NCBI GenBank assembly: GCA_029257805.1
Contig: JARIAR010000028.1
Span: 1-44,510 of the forward strand
Reading direction: 5' to 3'
Source: Blautia sp.
GTDB lineage: Bacteria; Bacillota; Clostridia; Lachnospirales; Lachnospiraceae
DNA: 44,510 nucleotides
The position numbers and the translations under genes were made by a program. Positions 9,108 to 17,205 of this stretch are shown piece by piece (positions within the stretch are counted from its first letter, which is position 1; each line of letters starts with the position of its first letter). The notes beneath the pieces were generated by a model that saw nothing but the letters and a program-made list of their open reading frames with translations, had not been told where the DNA came from and searched no databases.

Positions 9108-10481
9108 TTATTTTCCCATACAGAATTTACTGAAAATTTCATTTACAAGATCCTCTCCTACAGATTCTCCTATAATCTGTCCAAGACTTTCATACGCATT
9201 CATAAGATCAATGGAAAAGAAGTCTTCCGGCATAGCCATTTCAATACTGTTTTTCACAAGCTTCAAACTATCCAACGCATTCTGAAGTGCCTCTTTATGA
9301 CGCGCATTCGTAATATACACTTCATCATTAAAAGAAAGTTCGCCACTGAAAAACATATTTTTTATTTCTTCCTCTAATTCCCGTATTCCTGTTTCCTCTT
9401 TTGCAGAAATGGAAAGAACAGGATGATTTACTTTTTGTTTCAGAAATTCCACATCTACTGCTGACTTAAGGTCTGTCTTATTATATAAAACAATTGCCTT
9501 CCTGCTGTCAAGCATAGAAATAATTTCTTCATCATTTTCATCTAATGGTCTGGAACTGTCTACAACATAAAGAATCAAATCTGCATCTTTTGCAATATCT
9601 TTGGCTTTACTGACACCAATTTTCTCTACCACATCTTCCGTTTCACGAATACCTGCTGTATCTATCATTCTCAGCGTAATACCATGAAGCGTAATATATT
9701 CTTCAAGAATATCTCGTGTTGTTCCCTCTATGTCTGTTACGATTGCTCTATTTTCTCCTATAAGAAGATTTAAAAGAGACGATTTTCCTGCATTTGGTTT
9801 TCCAAGAATAACTGTTTTAATTCCCTCACGTATAATTTTTCCGTCAGATGCACTTTTCAACAAATGTTCGATTTCTTTTTGCTCTTTTTCCACAATTTCC
9901 ATAAGCTCCTGTGCATATCCATCAAGACTTATATGTTCCGGATCATCCAGAGCTGACTCAATATATGCAATATGATAGATTAAATCTTCCCGAATATCTT
10001 TAATTGCCTTACGCACAGAACCCTTTAACTGTTCCATAGAACTTTTTAAAGCATATTCGTTTTTTGCCTGGATTACATCCATTACTGCTTCTGCCTGAGA
10101 TAAATCAAGTTTTCCGTTTAAAAAGGCTCTCTTGGTAAATTCTCCCGGATCTGCAATTTTCGCACCATTTTTCAAAACGGTTTCCAAAACTCTTTTCATG
10201 GCATAAACACCGCCATGACAATCAATTTCAACTGTATCTTCTCCGGTAAATGTTCTGGGGGCATACATAAGCATTACCAGAACTTCATCTATCATTTCCT
10301 CGCCATCATAAATGTATCCATAATGAATGGTATGAGTAGGCATTTTTCTTATCTCTTTTTTTCCACCTTTTGACCGATAAATTTTAGAAATTACATCCAT
10401 GGCTTCCGGTCCGCTTATTCTTATAATCCCAATTCCAGATTCGCTCATAGCTGTGGAAATTGCAGCAATGGTTGTCTCCAT
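9108..10481 (-). CDS. mnmE: tRNA modification GTPase MnmE
   Basis: MnmE (TrmE) is the GTPase partner of MnmG in wobble-uridine modification. At 457 residues it has the normal length. The N-terminal folate-binding domain starts TIAAISTAMSESGIGIIRISG. The embedded G domain shows G1 GKPNAGKSSL, the G2 region TTRDILEE, G3 DTAGI and G4 NKTD. The protein ends in the family CxGK signature, here FCMGK, which contributes the essential Cys. An upstream in-frame ATG (10544) would add 21 residues of unrelated sequence across a hairpin, so I start at the ATG with TAGGAGGAAAG just upstream. Confidence 0.97.
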   Translation of the reverse strand: METTIAAISTAMSESGIGIIRISGPEAMDVISKIYRSKGGKKEIRKMPTHTIHYGYIYDGEEMIDEVLVMLMYAPRTFTGEDTVEIDCHGGVYAMKRVLETVLKNGAKIADPGEFTKRAFLNGKLDLSQAEAVMDVIQAKNEYALKSSMEQLKGSVRKAIKDIREDLIYHIAYIESALDDPEHISLDGYAQELMEIVEKEQKEIEHLLKSASDGKIIREGIKTVILGKPNAGKSSLLNLLIGENRAIVTDIEGTTRDILEEYITLHGITLRMIDTAGIRETEDVVEKIGVSKAKDIAKDADLILYVVDSSRPLDENDEEIISMLDSRKAIVLYNKTDLKSAVDVEFLKQKVNHPVLSISAKEETGIRELEEEIKNMFFSGELSFNDEVYITNARHKEALQNALDSLKLVKNSIEMAMPEDFFSIDLMNAYESLGQIIGESVGEDLVNEIFSKFCMGK

Positions 10482-10511
10482 AGTCTTTCCTCCTATATCT
10501 CTATATAAAAG

Positions 10512-10580
10512 AAATGTTATTCCAGGAAAGCCACGTAAATACATTACGTGTTATTCATGCTTTCACCTAGAATAACATTT
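10512..10580 (-). repeat. Nested inverted repeat between jag and mnmE
   Basis: Outer arms of 20 bases (10512-10531) and 22 bases (10559-10580) are complementary except for one wobble or mismatch and a two-base bulge. Inside lies a second perfect 7-base repeat, CACGTAA (10532-10538) and TTACGTG (10544-10550). On the minus strand the structure ends in a T-rich stretch, so it may be a partial terminator or an RNA processing site between jag and mnmE. Confidence 0.7.
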
Positions 10581-10589
10581 TCTTAGTTC

Positions 10590-11477
10590 TTAGTTTCTTT
10601 TTATTTTTACAACTACATGACGATATGGCTCTTCGCCTTCGCTTACAGTTTCTACAAATTTATTCCCCTGAAGTGCAGAATGAATAATTCTTCTTTCATA
10701 TGGGTTCATCGGTTCAAGAATTACTGGTTTTCTTGTCTTTTTCACTTTATAAGCAATTCCTCTTGCAAGGTTTTCCAGCGTCTCTTTACGACGTCTTCTG
10801 TAATCCTCTGTATCAAGTTTTACACGAATATAATTTTCTTTACCTTTATTAACCACTAGACTTGTAAGATATTGCAGGGAATCAAGAGTCTGGCCTCTTT
10901 TTCCGATCAGGATACCCATATCTTCACCTTCAAAATCTACTTCCAGGCTTCCATCATTTCTATTATAAACAGAAGTAATTTCTACTTCCCCGAGATTCAT
11001 AGAAGCAAATACTTCCTGCAAAAATACTTTTGCTCTTTCTTCCGCTTCTTTAATCTCCTGTTCATCTGTTATAATTTCCACAGGTTTGCCGGTTCTTGCT
11101 GGTTTTTCTTTAACCGGTTTTTCTTTTACACTTTTTTCTTTAACAGGTTTCTCTTTTAAAACTTTTTCACTGGAAACCTTTTCTTCCTTCTTTTCAAAAG
11201 TCTTTTCCGGTTCTTTTACAGGTTCTTTTTTTTCTTCAGGCTTAATCGCATCCAGTTTTACAGAACCAAGAATCTCTTTCATTTCTTCTTCTGAATGATC
11301 TTCTTTTTTCCGAACTTTAATCACTGCCGGTTTACTTCCGATTCCAAAAAATCCGGAGCTTCCTTCGCTGATTACCTGAATTTCTAACTGATCACTTGAT
11401 GTTCCAAGTTCAATACATGCCTTTGTGATTGCATCGTTTTTTGTTTTTGCTGAAAACTGAACGTAATCCTCCATCAT
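10590..11477 (-). CDS. jag: Jag (KhpB-like) RNA-binding protein with KH and R3H domains
   Basis: Jag/KhpB proteins bind RNA and in other Firmicutes affect cell elongation and small-RNA biology. The 295-residue protein has an N-terminal Jag_N domain (about residues 1-55, with GFFGIGSKPAVIKV), a lysine/glutamate-rich linker (about 75-130) with tandem KEKPV-type units, a KH domain with GILIGKRGQTLDSLQYL (about 185-205), and a C-terminal R3H domain ending MNPYERRIIHSAL...EPYRHVVVK. Two adjacent ATGs follow a GGAGGGG site and either may be used. It lies just downstream of yidC, the conserved Firmicute arrangement. Confidence 0.95.
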   Translation of the reverse strand: MMEDYVQFSAKTKNDAITKACIELGTSSDQLEIQVISEGSSGFFGIGSKPAVIKVRKKEDHSEEEMKEILGSVKLDAIKPEEKKEPVKEPEKTFEKKEEKVSSEKVLKEKPVKEKSVKEKPVKEKPARTGKPVEIITDEQEIKEAEERAKVFLQEVFASMNLGEVEITSVYNRNDGSLEVDFEGEDMGILIGKRGQTLDSLQYLTSLVVNKGKENYIRVKLDTEDYRRRRKETLENLARGIAYKVKKTRKPVILEPMNPYERRIIHSALQGNKFVETVSEGEEPYRHVVVKIKRN

Positions 11478-11495
11478 AAACCCCTCCGTTTCTGA

Positions 11496-12791
11496 TTACT
11501 TTTTCTTATTCCGTTCATCGAAATCTTTCACCATATTTGCTCTGGCTGTTATACTTCCGGGTTTTGCTTTTGACGCTTTCTGGTAAGATTCTTCTACTTT
11601 TCTTGCTCTTTCACCGGCATTTTTGCCGTTTGTTCCTTTTTCGATCTTTGTATTATCAATATTTCTTGCACTCTGATGAGCCTGATTTGTTATCTTCTGT
11701 GGAGGAAGCCCTGCTTTTTCACGCTTCTTTTCCATTTTTTTCATATTTTCATTGATCAGATCATCAATTTTCATTTTATTCATATGGCGATTGATAATAA
11801 ACTGCTGCACACTTCGTACAACTGCACTGGAAATCCAGTAAATACCAAGACCTACCGGGAATGTAAAACAGAAAATAGCAGACATGATAGGCATAACCAT
11901 ATTCATTGTCTTCATGGAATTCATCATTGCATTCTGTTCACCATCCGGCTGTGCAGCCTGTGGCATAAGCTTAATATTCAGCATCTGTGTAAGCCATGCA
12001 AGAAGAGGAATCATTACCGCTGCTACTGCAAGAAGAACTGCTCCACCTGCAAAAGCTGCTTTAATATAGTTCAATGGCTGATCTGCAATATTTAACCCAA
12101 AGAAATTCTGCATTTTTGAAATTTCATGAGCTGTATTGTCAATTACACCGGAAAATCCTGAAAACTGGTGCATTGCAGCCAGATCCTTCCACTGTGAAGG
12201 AGATAACGCATATAAAAAGTCAATGATAGAGTTGCTTGTTGCCTGGTTATTTTCCATGATCAACTGAACTCTTGTCATTTTATTATCTGTAATAAAATTC
12301 TGAACAAGCTGTGTATATCCGTCTACAGCTGTAATATGTGCAACTGCATCTGTAAAAATAGCACGTACACTCCCTACATATGCGGGAATCTTATAAATAA
12401 CCTGCCATAATGCCATCAAAATCGGGAACTGGATCGCCAGCTGAACACAACTTCCTGTAGGGGAAACACCATATTTCTGATATACTGCCTGTGTTTCCTC
12501 GTTCATTTTCTGCATGGAAATCTGATCTTTTTTTCCCTGATACTTCTTCTGGATCTTCTGAATTTCCGGCTGCATAATTGCACTGAGTTTGGAAAATTTC
12601 TGCTGCTTGATCTGCAGTGGTGTCATCAGTGCATAAATAATAATACTGAAAATAATGATACAAAGACCAAGATTCTGAATACCAAACAGTCCATCCAGCA
12701 TTTTATAAATGCCATCCATGATCCATCCCATAACAGATGCTACCTGTCCGATAATCGGAGTTCCACTCTTTGTGGCTAAAATCATCTCCAA
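11496..12791 (-). CDS. yidC: Membrane protein insertase YidC/Oxa1 family
   Basis: YidC inserts and folds membrane proteins, alone or with SecYEG. The 431-residue protein has five or so hydrophobic segments. The first conserved one is GLCIIIFSIIIYALMTPL, followed by the basic cytoplasmic loop QIKQQKFSKLS...PEIQKIQKKY, where the conserved Arg of the groove region should be sought. A long hydrophilic loop (about residues 150-235) separates the next segments, and a K/R-rich tail follows the last. No lipoprotein signal is visible. The start is TTG, eight bases after AGGAGG; an internal ATG two codons later is the alternative. Confidence 0.95.
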   Translation of the reverse strand: MEMILATKSGTPIIGQVASVMGWIMDGIYKMLDGLFGIQNLGLCIIIFSIIIYALMTPLQIKQQKFSKLSAIMQPEIQKIQKKYQGKKDQISMQKMNEETQAVYQKYGVSPTGSCVQLAIQFPILMALWQVIYKIPAYVGSVRAIFTDAVAHITAVDGYTQLVQNFITDNKMTRVQLIMENNQATSNSIIDFLYALSPSQWKDLAAMHQFSGFSGVIDNTAHEISKMQNFFGLNIADQPLNYIKAAFAGGAVLLAVAAVMIPLLAWLTQMLNIKLMPQAAQPDGEQNAMMNSMKTMNMVMPIMSAIFCFTFPVGLGIYWISSAVVRSVQQFIINRHMNKMKIDDLINENMKKMEKKREKAGLPPQKITNQAHQSARNIDNTKIEKGTNGKNAGERARKVEESYQKASKAKPGSITARANMVKDFDERNKKK

Positions 12792-12814
12792 GTCTACTTC
12801 CTCCTAGAATCTGA

Positions 12815-12831
12815 AAGCCGTTTCCCGGCTT
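12815..12831 (-). other. Small hairpin between yidD and yidC
   Basis: AAGCCG and CGGCTT form a 6-base stem around a 5-base loop in the 50-base gap upstream of the yidC ribosome-binding site. There is no T tract on the minus strand, so this is at most an attenuation or processing element. Confidence 0.35.
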
Positions 12832-12841
12832 ACTACTCTTT

Positions 12842-13054
12842 TTATGGTACCGGGTCGTACCCTCCATGAGAAAAAGGATTACATCTCAGTATCCTCCATA
12901 CCGCAAGAAGGCCTCCCTTGAATGCACCATATTTTTCAATTGCTTCTAAACCATATTGAGAACATGTGGGAATATAAGGACATTTTGTTCTCTTCATCGG
13001 CGATAAATATTTTTGATAGAGTTTAATTGCTTTTATTAGAAATTTTTTAATCAT
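12842..13054 (-). CDS. yidD: Membrane protein insertion efficiency factor YidD
   Basis: This is a 70-residue protein of the YidD family, membrane-associated and thought to help YidC-dependent insertion. The signature is clear: [30 protein letters not shown] and [18 protein letters not shown], with the conserved Cys residues. It overlaps rnpA by 8 bases and precedes yidC, giving the standard rpmH-rnpA-yidD-yidC-jag order. Confidence 0.97.
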   Translation of the reverse strand: MIKKFLIKAIKLYQKYLSPMKRTKCPYIPTCSQYGLEAIEKYGAFKGGLLAVWRILRCNPFSHGGYDPVP

Positions 13055-13394
13055 TCTCTTCCTCTACTATATGATGCTTTTTTGCTACATGCATAAGAGC
13101 ACTTTCGATTTCATGAAAACTTCTCTCTTTTGCAGAAGGTCTTGCGATCACTACAATATCAAGATCACTTTTAAATTTCATTTCATTTAAGCGGTAACTT
13201 TCTCTTATCAACCTGGTGACTCTGTGGCGTACCACACTATTCCCTACTTTTTTACTTACAGATATTCCCAGACGATTCTTCTTGTACTGATTCTCCAGTA
13301 CATACATCACCAGATACCGATTTGCGTATGATGTTCCCCGTTGATATACTTTTTGAAAATCTCTGTTCTTTTTTAAGGACTCTGATTTTTCCAT
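13047..13394 (-). CDS. rnpA: Ribonuclease P protein component
   Basis: RnpA is the protein subunit that helps the RNase P ribozyme cleave the 5' leader from tRNA precursors. It is 115 residues, normal length. The basic signature [18 protein letters not shown] (the RNR-type motif region) is followed by [12 protein letters not shown]. The N-terminal part contains [23 protein letters not shown] precedes the ATG. It lies downstream of rpmH, separated by about 110 bases containing two hairpins. Confidence 0.97.
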   Translation of the reverse strand: MEKSESLKKNRDFQKVYQRGTSYANRYLVMYVLENQYKKNRLGISVSKKVGNSVVRHRVTRLIRESYRLNEMKFKSDLDIVVIARPSAKERSFHEIESALMHVAKKHHIVEEEND

Positions 13395-13421
13395 CGAATC
13401 CTCCTTTTACTCATTTTTTAT

Positions 13422-13454
13422 GATATGGGAGATTCCAGCGGAACCTCCCATATC
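13422..13454 (-). other. Hairpin in the rpmH-rnpA spacer
   Basis: GATATGGGAG and CTCCCATATC pair, then TTCC pairs with GGAA across one mismatch, leaving a three-base loop. On the minus strand no T tract follows, so it looks like an mRNA processing or stabilising element, not a terminator. Confidence 0.5.
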
Positions 13455-13469
13455 ACAAAACATAATTTC

Positions 13470-13505
13470 TCTAAAAAGAGAAGAAAAGACCACATAAATG
13501 CGGTC
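13470..13505 (-). terminator. Possible partial terminator after rpmH
   Basis: On the minus strand a 6-base stem GACCGC/GTGGTC with loop ATTTAT starts right after the rpmH stop and runs into a pyrimidine tract (TTTTCTTCTCTTTTT). It could reduce read-through into rnpA, as abundant L34 and scarce RnpA would require. Confidence 0.5.
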
Positions 13506-13640
13506 TTATGCTGATAATTGCTTTCTTCCTTTTAATCTTCTTGCAGCTAATACTTTACGTCCGCCCTTTGTACTCATACGAGCTCTGAAACCATGGACTT
13601 TCGCTCTTGATCTTTTTTTCGGCTGAAATGTCATTTTCAT
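13506..13640 (-). CDS. rpmH: 50S ribosomal protein L34
   Basis: This is a 44-residue, very basic protein. It starts [20 protein letters not shown] and ends in the usual K/R-rich [19 protein letters not shown]. This is canonical bacterial L34, part of the 50S subunit. AAAGGAGGT lies ten bases before the ATG. It is the origin-proximal first gene of the leftward run and has a strong promoter of its own. Confidence 0.98.
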   Translation of the reverse strand: MKMTFQPKKRSRAKVHGFRARMSTKGGRKVLAARRLKGRKQLSA

Positions 13641-13702
13641 AGGTAAAGCACCTCCTTTATCTATTCTCCATAATTAAATTATCATACTAGAACATCATTT
13701 CA

Positions 13703-13731
13703 ATTATATTCATAAACCCCTGTTTCGTCAA
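13703..13731 (-). promoter_or_regulatory. Strong rpmH promoter
   Basis: On the minus strand TTGACG (13731-13726) and TATAAT (13708-13703) are separated by exactly 17 bases, about 60 bases before the rpmH start. It is near consensus and fits high expression of a ribosomal protein operon. Confidence 0.85.
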
Positions 13732-13814
13732 GAGAATTTCTCAAATTTTACTGATAAACCGCCAAAAAACAATATTTTGTCGGTATGTGTATAACGCTGG
13801 TGGTTTACGTAATA

Positions 13815-14035
13815 TTATCCACATTTTGTGGATAACTTGTGGATAACTTGTGGAATACCATATAATATATCCACTTTTTTCCCACTTGTTTTATAATTAT
13901 CTAAAAAAAAGCCTTTATTTTGCGTCGTTTCGACAGTGGAAAGATTTATACACATTTTTATATACTTTTCCACACCTCCATCAGGCTTATGGTAACTAAT
14001 TTTATTATATCCACACTTTTCCACACTAATCCACA
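13815..14035. other. oriC, upstream DnaA-box cluster
   Basis: Perfect DnaA boxes lie at 13815-13823 (TTATCCACA), 13827-13835 and 13838-13846 (TGTGGATAA). Near matches are at 13849-13857, 13946-13954 (TTATACACA), 13966-13974 (TTTTCCACA), 14007-14015 (ATATCCACA), 14017-14025 (TTTTCCACA) and 14027-14035 (TAATCCACA). An A/T-only-like stretch at about 14103-14140 could be a DNA unwinding element. The divergence of genes at this point (minus to the left, plus to the right) supports an origin. No gene is credible between rpmH and dnaA. Confidence 0.9.
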
Positions 14036-14158
14036 TTCATAATGTTGAAAACTAAAAAGGTGTAAAAAGAAGATTTTTTGAATGTTTTGCCATTGCGAAA
14101 ACCAATTATTTATTATAATATATAAAAGGATATTTATGTCTTTTTATAAAGATCATAC

Positions 14159-14187
14159 TTGAAATTTATTATCTACCTTTATTATAT
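14159..14187 (+). promoter_or_regulatory. Candidate dnaA promoter
   Basis: TTGAAA (14159-14164) and TTATAT (14182-14187) are separated by 17 bases, about 30 bases before the dnaA start. The boxes upstream would allow DnaA autoregulation, as known in other bacteria. Confidence 0.5.
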
Positions 14188-14216
14188 AGAAGGAAAATAA
14201 ACCAGGAGAGACGAAA

Positions 14217-15578
14217 ATGAACATAGTAATGGAAAATTGGGAAGAGATTCTTCAAACGCTGAAAAAAGAATATCAAATTTCAGAAGTTCCCTTCAATACC
14301 TGGCTAAAGCCATTGAAGGTTTACACTGCAGAAAATAATGTAGTTACGATTATTGTACCTTCTGAACTTGCCGGACTTGGCTTAAGCTATATCAGCAACA
14401 AATATAAACTTCCCCTGCAGGTAACGATCAGTGTTGTAACCGGACTGGATGAATGTGAAGTCCGCTTTATACCGGAAGATGAAGTCCCGGATAAAGAAAT
14501 TCCTACTTATAATGATCGCATACAGGATTCCCGTTATGAAGAAGCTCATCTGAATCCAAAATACACTTTCGATACTTTTATTGTAGGAAGTAATAACAAA
14601 TTTGCCCAGGCTGCTGCTCTCGCAGTTGCAGAATCTCCGGGAGATACATATAATCCACTGTTTATCTATGGTGGCGCCGGGCTTGGAAAAACACATTTAA
14701 TGCATTCCATTGCTCATTTTATTCTTGAACATGATGAAAATAGTAAAGTTCTTTATGTAACCAGTGAAGAATTTACAAATGAATTAATTGAAACAATCCG
14801 AAACGGAAATAACACAGCAATGACTAAATTCCGTGAAAAATACAGAAATATTGATGTTCTCCTGGTCGATGATATCCAGTTTATTATAGGAAAAGAATCT
14901 ACACAGGAGGAATTTTTCCATACTTTTAACAGCCTTCACAGTGCAAAAAAACAAATTATCATATCTTCTGATAAGCCGCCTAAAGATATGGAAATTTTAG
15001 AAGAAAGATTCCGTTCACGATTCGAATGGGGTCTGATTGCTGATATCACTCTTCCGGATTATGAAACAAGAATGGCGATTCTTCATAAAAAAGAGGAAAT
15101 GGATGGCTATAATATAAGCGAAGATGTTATCAAATATATTGCAAACAATATAAAATCCAATATTCGAGAACTTGAAGGTGCTTTTAATAAAGTAATGGCG
15201 TTTGCCAAACTTGAAAAAAAGGAAGTTACACTGGAGCTGGCAGAACAGGCTTTAAAAGATATTGTTTCCCCTGATGAGAAAAAAGTAATAACACCGGAAT
15301 ATATTATTTCTGTTGTTGCAGAACATTTTGGTGTTTCTGTCAGTGATCTTAGCGGAAATAAACGAAATTCTAAAATTGTAGTTCCCCGCCAGGTTGCCAT
15401 GTATCTTTGCAGGGAAATTATATCCGCTCCACTTAAAAATATAGGAAAATGTCTTGGAAATCGCGATCATACTACAGTTATGCATGGCATTGATAAAATA
15501 GAAAAAGAAATTAATGTTGACGACAACTTAAAAAACACCATAGACATCTTAAACAAAAAGATTAATCCACAAGGATAA
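14217..15578 (+). CDS. dnaA: Chromosomal replication initiator protein DnaA
   Basis: DnaA binds its boxes in oriC, opens DNA and recruits the helicase. The 453-residue protein has an N-terminal interaction domain (residues 1-85, with FNTWLKPL), a short variable linker (about 90-112) and AAA+ domain III. This domain has Walker A GGAGLGKTH at 152-160, Walker B VLLVDDIQF, and a sensor/arginine-finger region ILEERFRSRFEWGL. Domain IV, the DNA-binding part, shows PRQVAMYLCREI and the signature GNRDHTTVMHGIDKI. AGGAGAG lies upstream of the ATG; an internal ATG at codon 5 is a weaker alternative. DnaA boxes sit on both sides. Confidence 0.99.
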   Translation: MNIVMENWEEILQTLKKEYQISEVPFNTWLKPLKVYTAENNVVTIIVPSELAGLGLSYISNKYKLPLQVTISVVTGLDECEVRFIPEDEVPDKEIPTYNDRIQDSRYEEAHLNPKYTFDTFIVGSNNKFAQAAALAVAESPGDTYNPLFIYGGAGLGKTHLMHSIAHFILEHDENSKVLYVTSEEFTNELIETIRNGNNTAMTKFREKYRNIDVLLVDDIQFIIGKESTQEEFFHTFNSLHSAKKQIIISSDKPPKDMEILEERFRSRFEWGLIADITLPDYETRMAILHKKEEMDGYNISEDVIKYIANNIKSNIRELEGAFNKVMAFAKLEKKEVTLELAEQALKDIVSPDEKKVITPEYIISVVAEHFGVSVSDLSGNKRNSKIVVPRQVAMYLCREIISAPLKNIGKCLGNRDHTTVMHGIDKIEKEINVDDNLKNTIDILNKKINPQG

Positions 15579-15864
15579 AATACTTTTCCACATCTCTGGT
15601 GTATAAGCTGTTGATTGTATGTTGATTCTATGTGTATAAATGTGTAAAACTTTTTTGGCAAAAATGGGCCACCTGGTTGTACACAACTTATTCACATACT
15701 TTAACCTGACCTTTACACGAAGTTATCCCAACTTGAACCCCTTGTATTTACTGGGCTCAAGTGAGTTTTTCACAAATTCACACCCCCTACGGCGGATACG
15801 ACGGATTTCTTCTTAAATATTATTTATAAACAAACCACATCCAACAAGAAGGGAGTTATACACA
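15563..15864. other. oriC, downstream DnaA-box cluster
   Basis: DnaA-box-like sequences are at 15563-15571 (TAATCCACA, inside the end of dnaA), 15584-15592 (TTTTCCACA), 15631-15639 (TGTGTATAA), 15688-15696 (TTATTCACA) and 15856-15864 (TTATACACA, between the dnaN ribosome-binding site and start codon). An AT-rich stretch lies at about 15811-15835. With the upstream cluster this makes a bipartite oriC of the Bacillus type. Which side unwinds cannot be told by reading alone. Confidence 0.75.
15731..15770 (+). terminator. Probable dnaA terminator inside oriC
   Basis: ACTTGA-A-CCC pairs with GGG-C-TCAAGT around an A/T-rich loop, followed by GAGTTTTT. It lies about 150 bases after dnaA and would separate dnaA from dnaN transcription. 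Confidence 0.55.
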
Positions 15865-15866
15865 CT

Positions 15867-16982
15867 ATGAAAATTATCTGTTCCAAAAACAGTCTTTTAA
15901 AAAGCGTAAGCATTTCCTTAAAAGCAGTTCCATCTAAAACAACAATGCCTATTTTGGAATGTATCTTAATAGATGCAACAACAAATCAAATTAAATTTAC
16001 TACCAATGATATGGAACTTGGTATTGAAACAATTGTTGAAGGAACTATTTCTGAAAAAGGAATGGTGGCACTGGATGCAAAAATCTTCTATGAAATTATA
16101 AGAAGACTTCCAGATAATGATGTTACTATAAAAACAGATGATAAATTTACTGCCACTATTACCTGTGAAAAATCAAAATTCAATATTCCAGGAAAATCAG
16201 GTGAAGATTTTGCGTATCTCCCACTGATTGAAAGAGATGAATCTCTCACTATCTCACAATATACATTAAAAGAAATGATTCGTCAGACAATATTCTCTAT
16301 TGCAGTGAACGAAAACAACAAATTAATGACTGGTGAATTGTTTGAAATAAAAGATAATTGTCTGAAAGTTGTGTCTTTGGACGGACATCGTATTGCTATT
16401 CGTAAAATGCCATTAAAACGGACATATTCGGATCGCAAAGTTGTAGTTCCAGGAAAAACATTAAATGAAATAAGTAAGATCCTTTCTGGAGAAATGGATG
16501 ATATGGTAAGTATTTTCTTTACCAAAAACCATATTTTATTTGAATTTGATCAGACAATGGTGGTATCACGTTTAATCGAAGGAGAATATTTCCGCATTGA
16601 ACAGATGCTTTCCAGTGATTATGAAACAAAACTTTCTATTAACAAAAAAGAATTTTTAGATTGTATCGATCGTGCCACTCTTCTTGTAAGAGAGGGAGAT
16701 AAAAAGCCGATTATTATTCATATTACAGATAACAGCATGGAATTAAAAATTGACTCTGCAATGGGTTCCATGAATGAAGATATTGATATTCAAAAAGATG
16801 GAAAAGATATCTTAATTGGATTTAATCCCAAGTTTTTGATTGATGCACTGAAAGTAATTGACGATGAGATCATAAATATTTATCTTGTAAATCCAAAAGC
16901 ACCTTGTTTTATCAGAGATGATGAGGAAACTTATACGTATCTGATCCTTCCGGTAAATATAAATCAGAATCAGGCAAGATAA
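15867..16982 (+). CDS. dnaN: DNA polymerase III beta subunit (sliding clamp)
   Basis: The beta clamp is a ring dimer that tethers the replicative polymerase to DNA. The protein is 371 residues, typical for the three-domain clamp. It begins MKIICSKNSLLKSVSISLKAVP, and family blocks include KTTMPILECILI, FNIPGKSGEDFAYLP, SLDGHRIA and the C-terminal hydrophobic-pocket strand YTYLILPVNI. GGGAG precedes the start. It opens the dnaN-S4-recF operon, with only 12 bases before the next gene. Confidence 0.98.
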   Translation: MKIICSKNSLLKSVSISLKAVPSKTTMPILECILIDATTNQIKFTTNDMELGIETIVEGTISEKGMVALDAKIFYEIIRRLPDNDVTIKTDDKFTATITCEKSKFNIPGKSGEDFAYLPLIERDESLTISQYTLKEMIRQTIFSIAVNENNKLMTGELFEIKDNCLKVVSLDGHRIAIRKMPLKRTYSDRKVVVPGKTLNEISKILSGEMDDMVSIFFTKNHILFEFDQTMVVSRLIEGEYFRIEQMLSSDYETKLSINKKEFLDCIDRATLLVREGDKKPIIIHITDNSMELKIDSAMGSMNEDIDIQKDGKDILIGFNPKFLIDALKVIDDEIINIYLVNPKAPCFIRDDEETYTYLILPVNINQNQAR

Positions 16983-16994
16983 GGAGAACGGCAT

Positions 16995-17201
16995 ATGGAA
17001 TTAAAAATCAGAGATGAATTTATTAAACTTGGTCAGGCTTTAAAACTGGCTGCATTAGTAGAAGATGGAGTTGAAGCCAAATATGTCATTGCAGATGGTC
17101 TTGTTCAGGTAAATGGAGAAACAGATCTCCGACGTGGCCGTAAGGTTTACGAGGGAGATATTATTTCATATGATGGACAGGAAATTAGAATAATCAGGTG
17201 A
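16995..17201 (+). CDS. S4-domain RNA-binding protein (YaaA/RlbA-like)
   Basis: This 68-residue protein is a nearly bare S4 domain, with the signature ADGLVQVNGETDLRRGRKVYEGD and a basic surface. In Firmicutes a small S4 protein lies between dnaN and recF (yaaA of Bacillus subtilis); its role is thought to be in ribosome assembly or RNA binding but is not well defined. AAGGAGAA precedes the ATG. It is spaced 4 bases from recF, so the two are probably translationally linked. Confidence 0.95.
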   Translation: MELKIRDEFIKLGQALKLAALVEDGVEAKYVIADGLVQVNGETDLRRGRKVYEGDIISYDGQEIRIIR

Positions 17202-17205
17202 AAGA

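Noticed and set aside
10482..10544. N-terminal extension of mnmE by 21 residues
   Set aside because: It crosses the nested hairpin, has no family similarity, and the downstream ATG has a strong ribosome-binding site and the canonical protein start.
13815..14036. Minus-strand 73-residue ORF in oriC
   Set aside because: It consists of DnaA boxes read as codons, with no ribosome-binding site and no family likeness.
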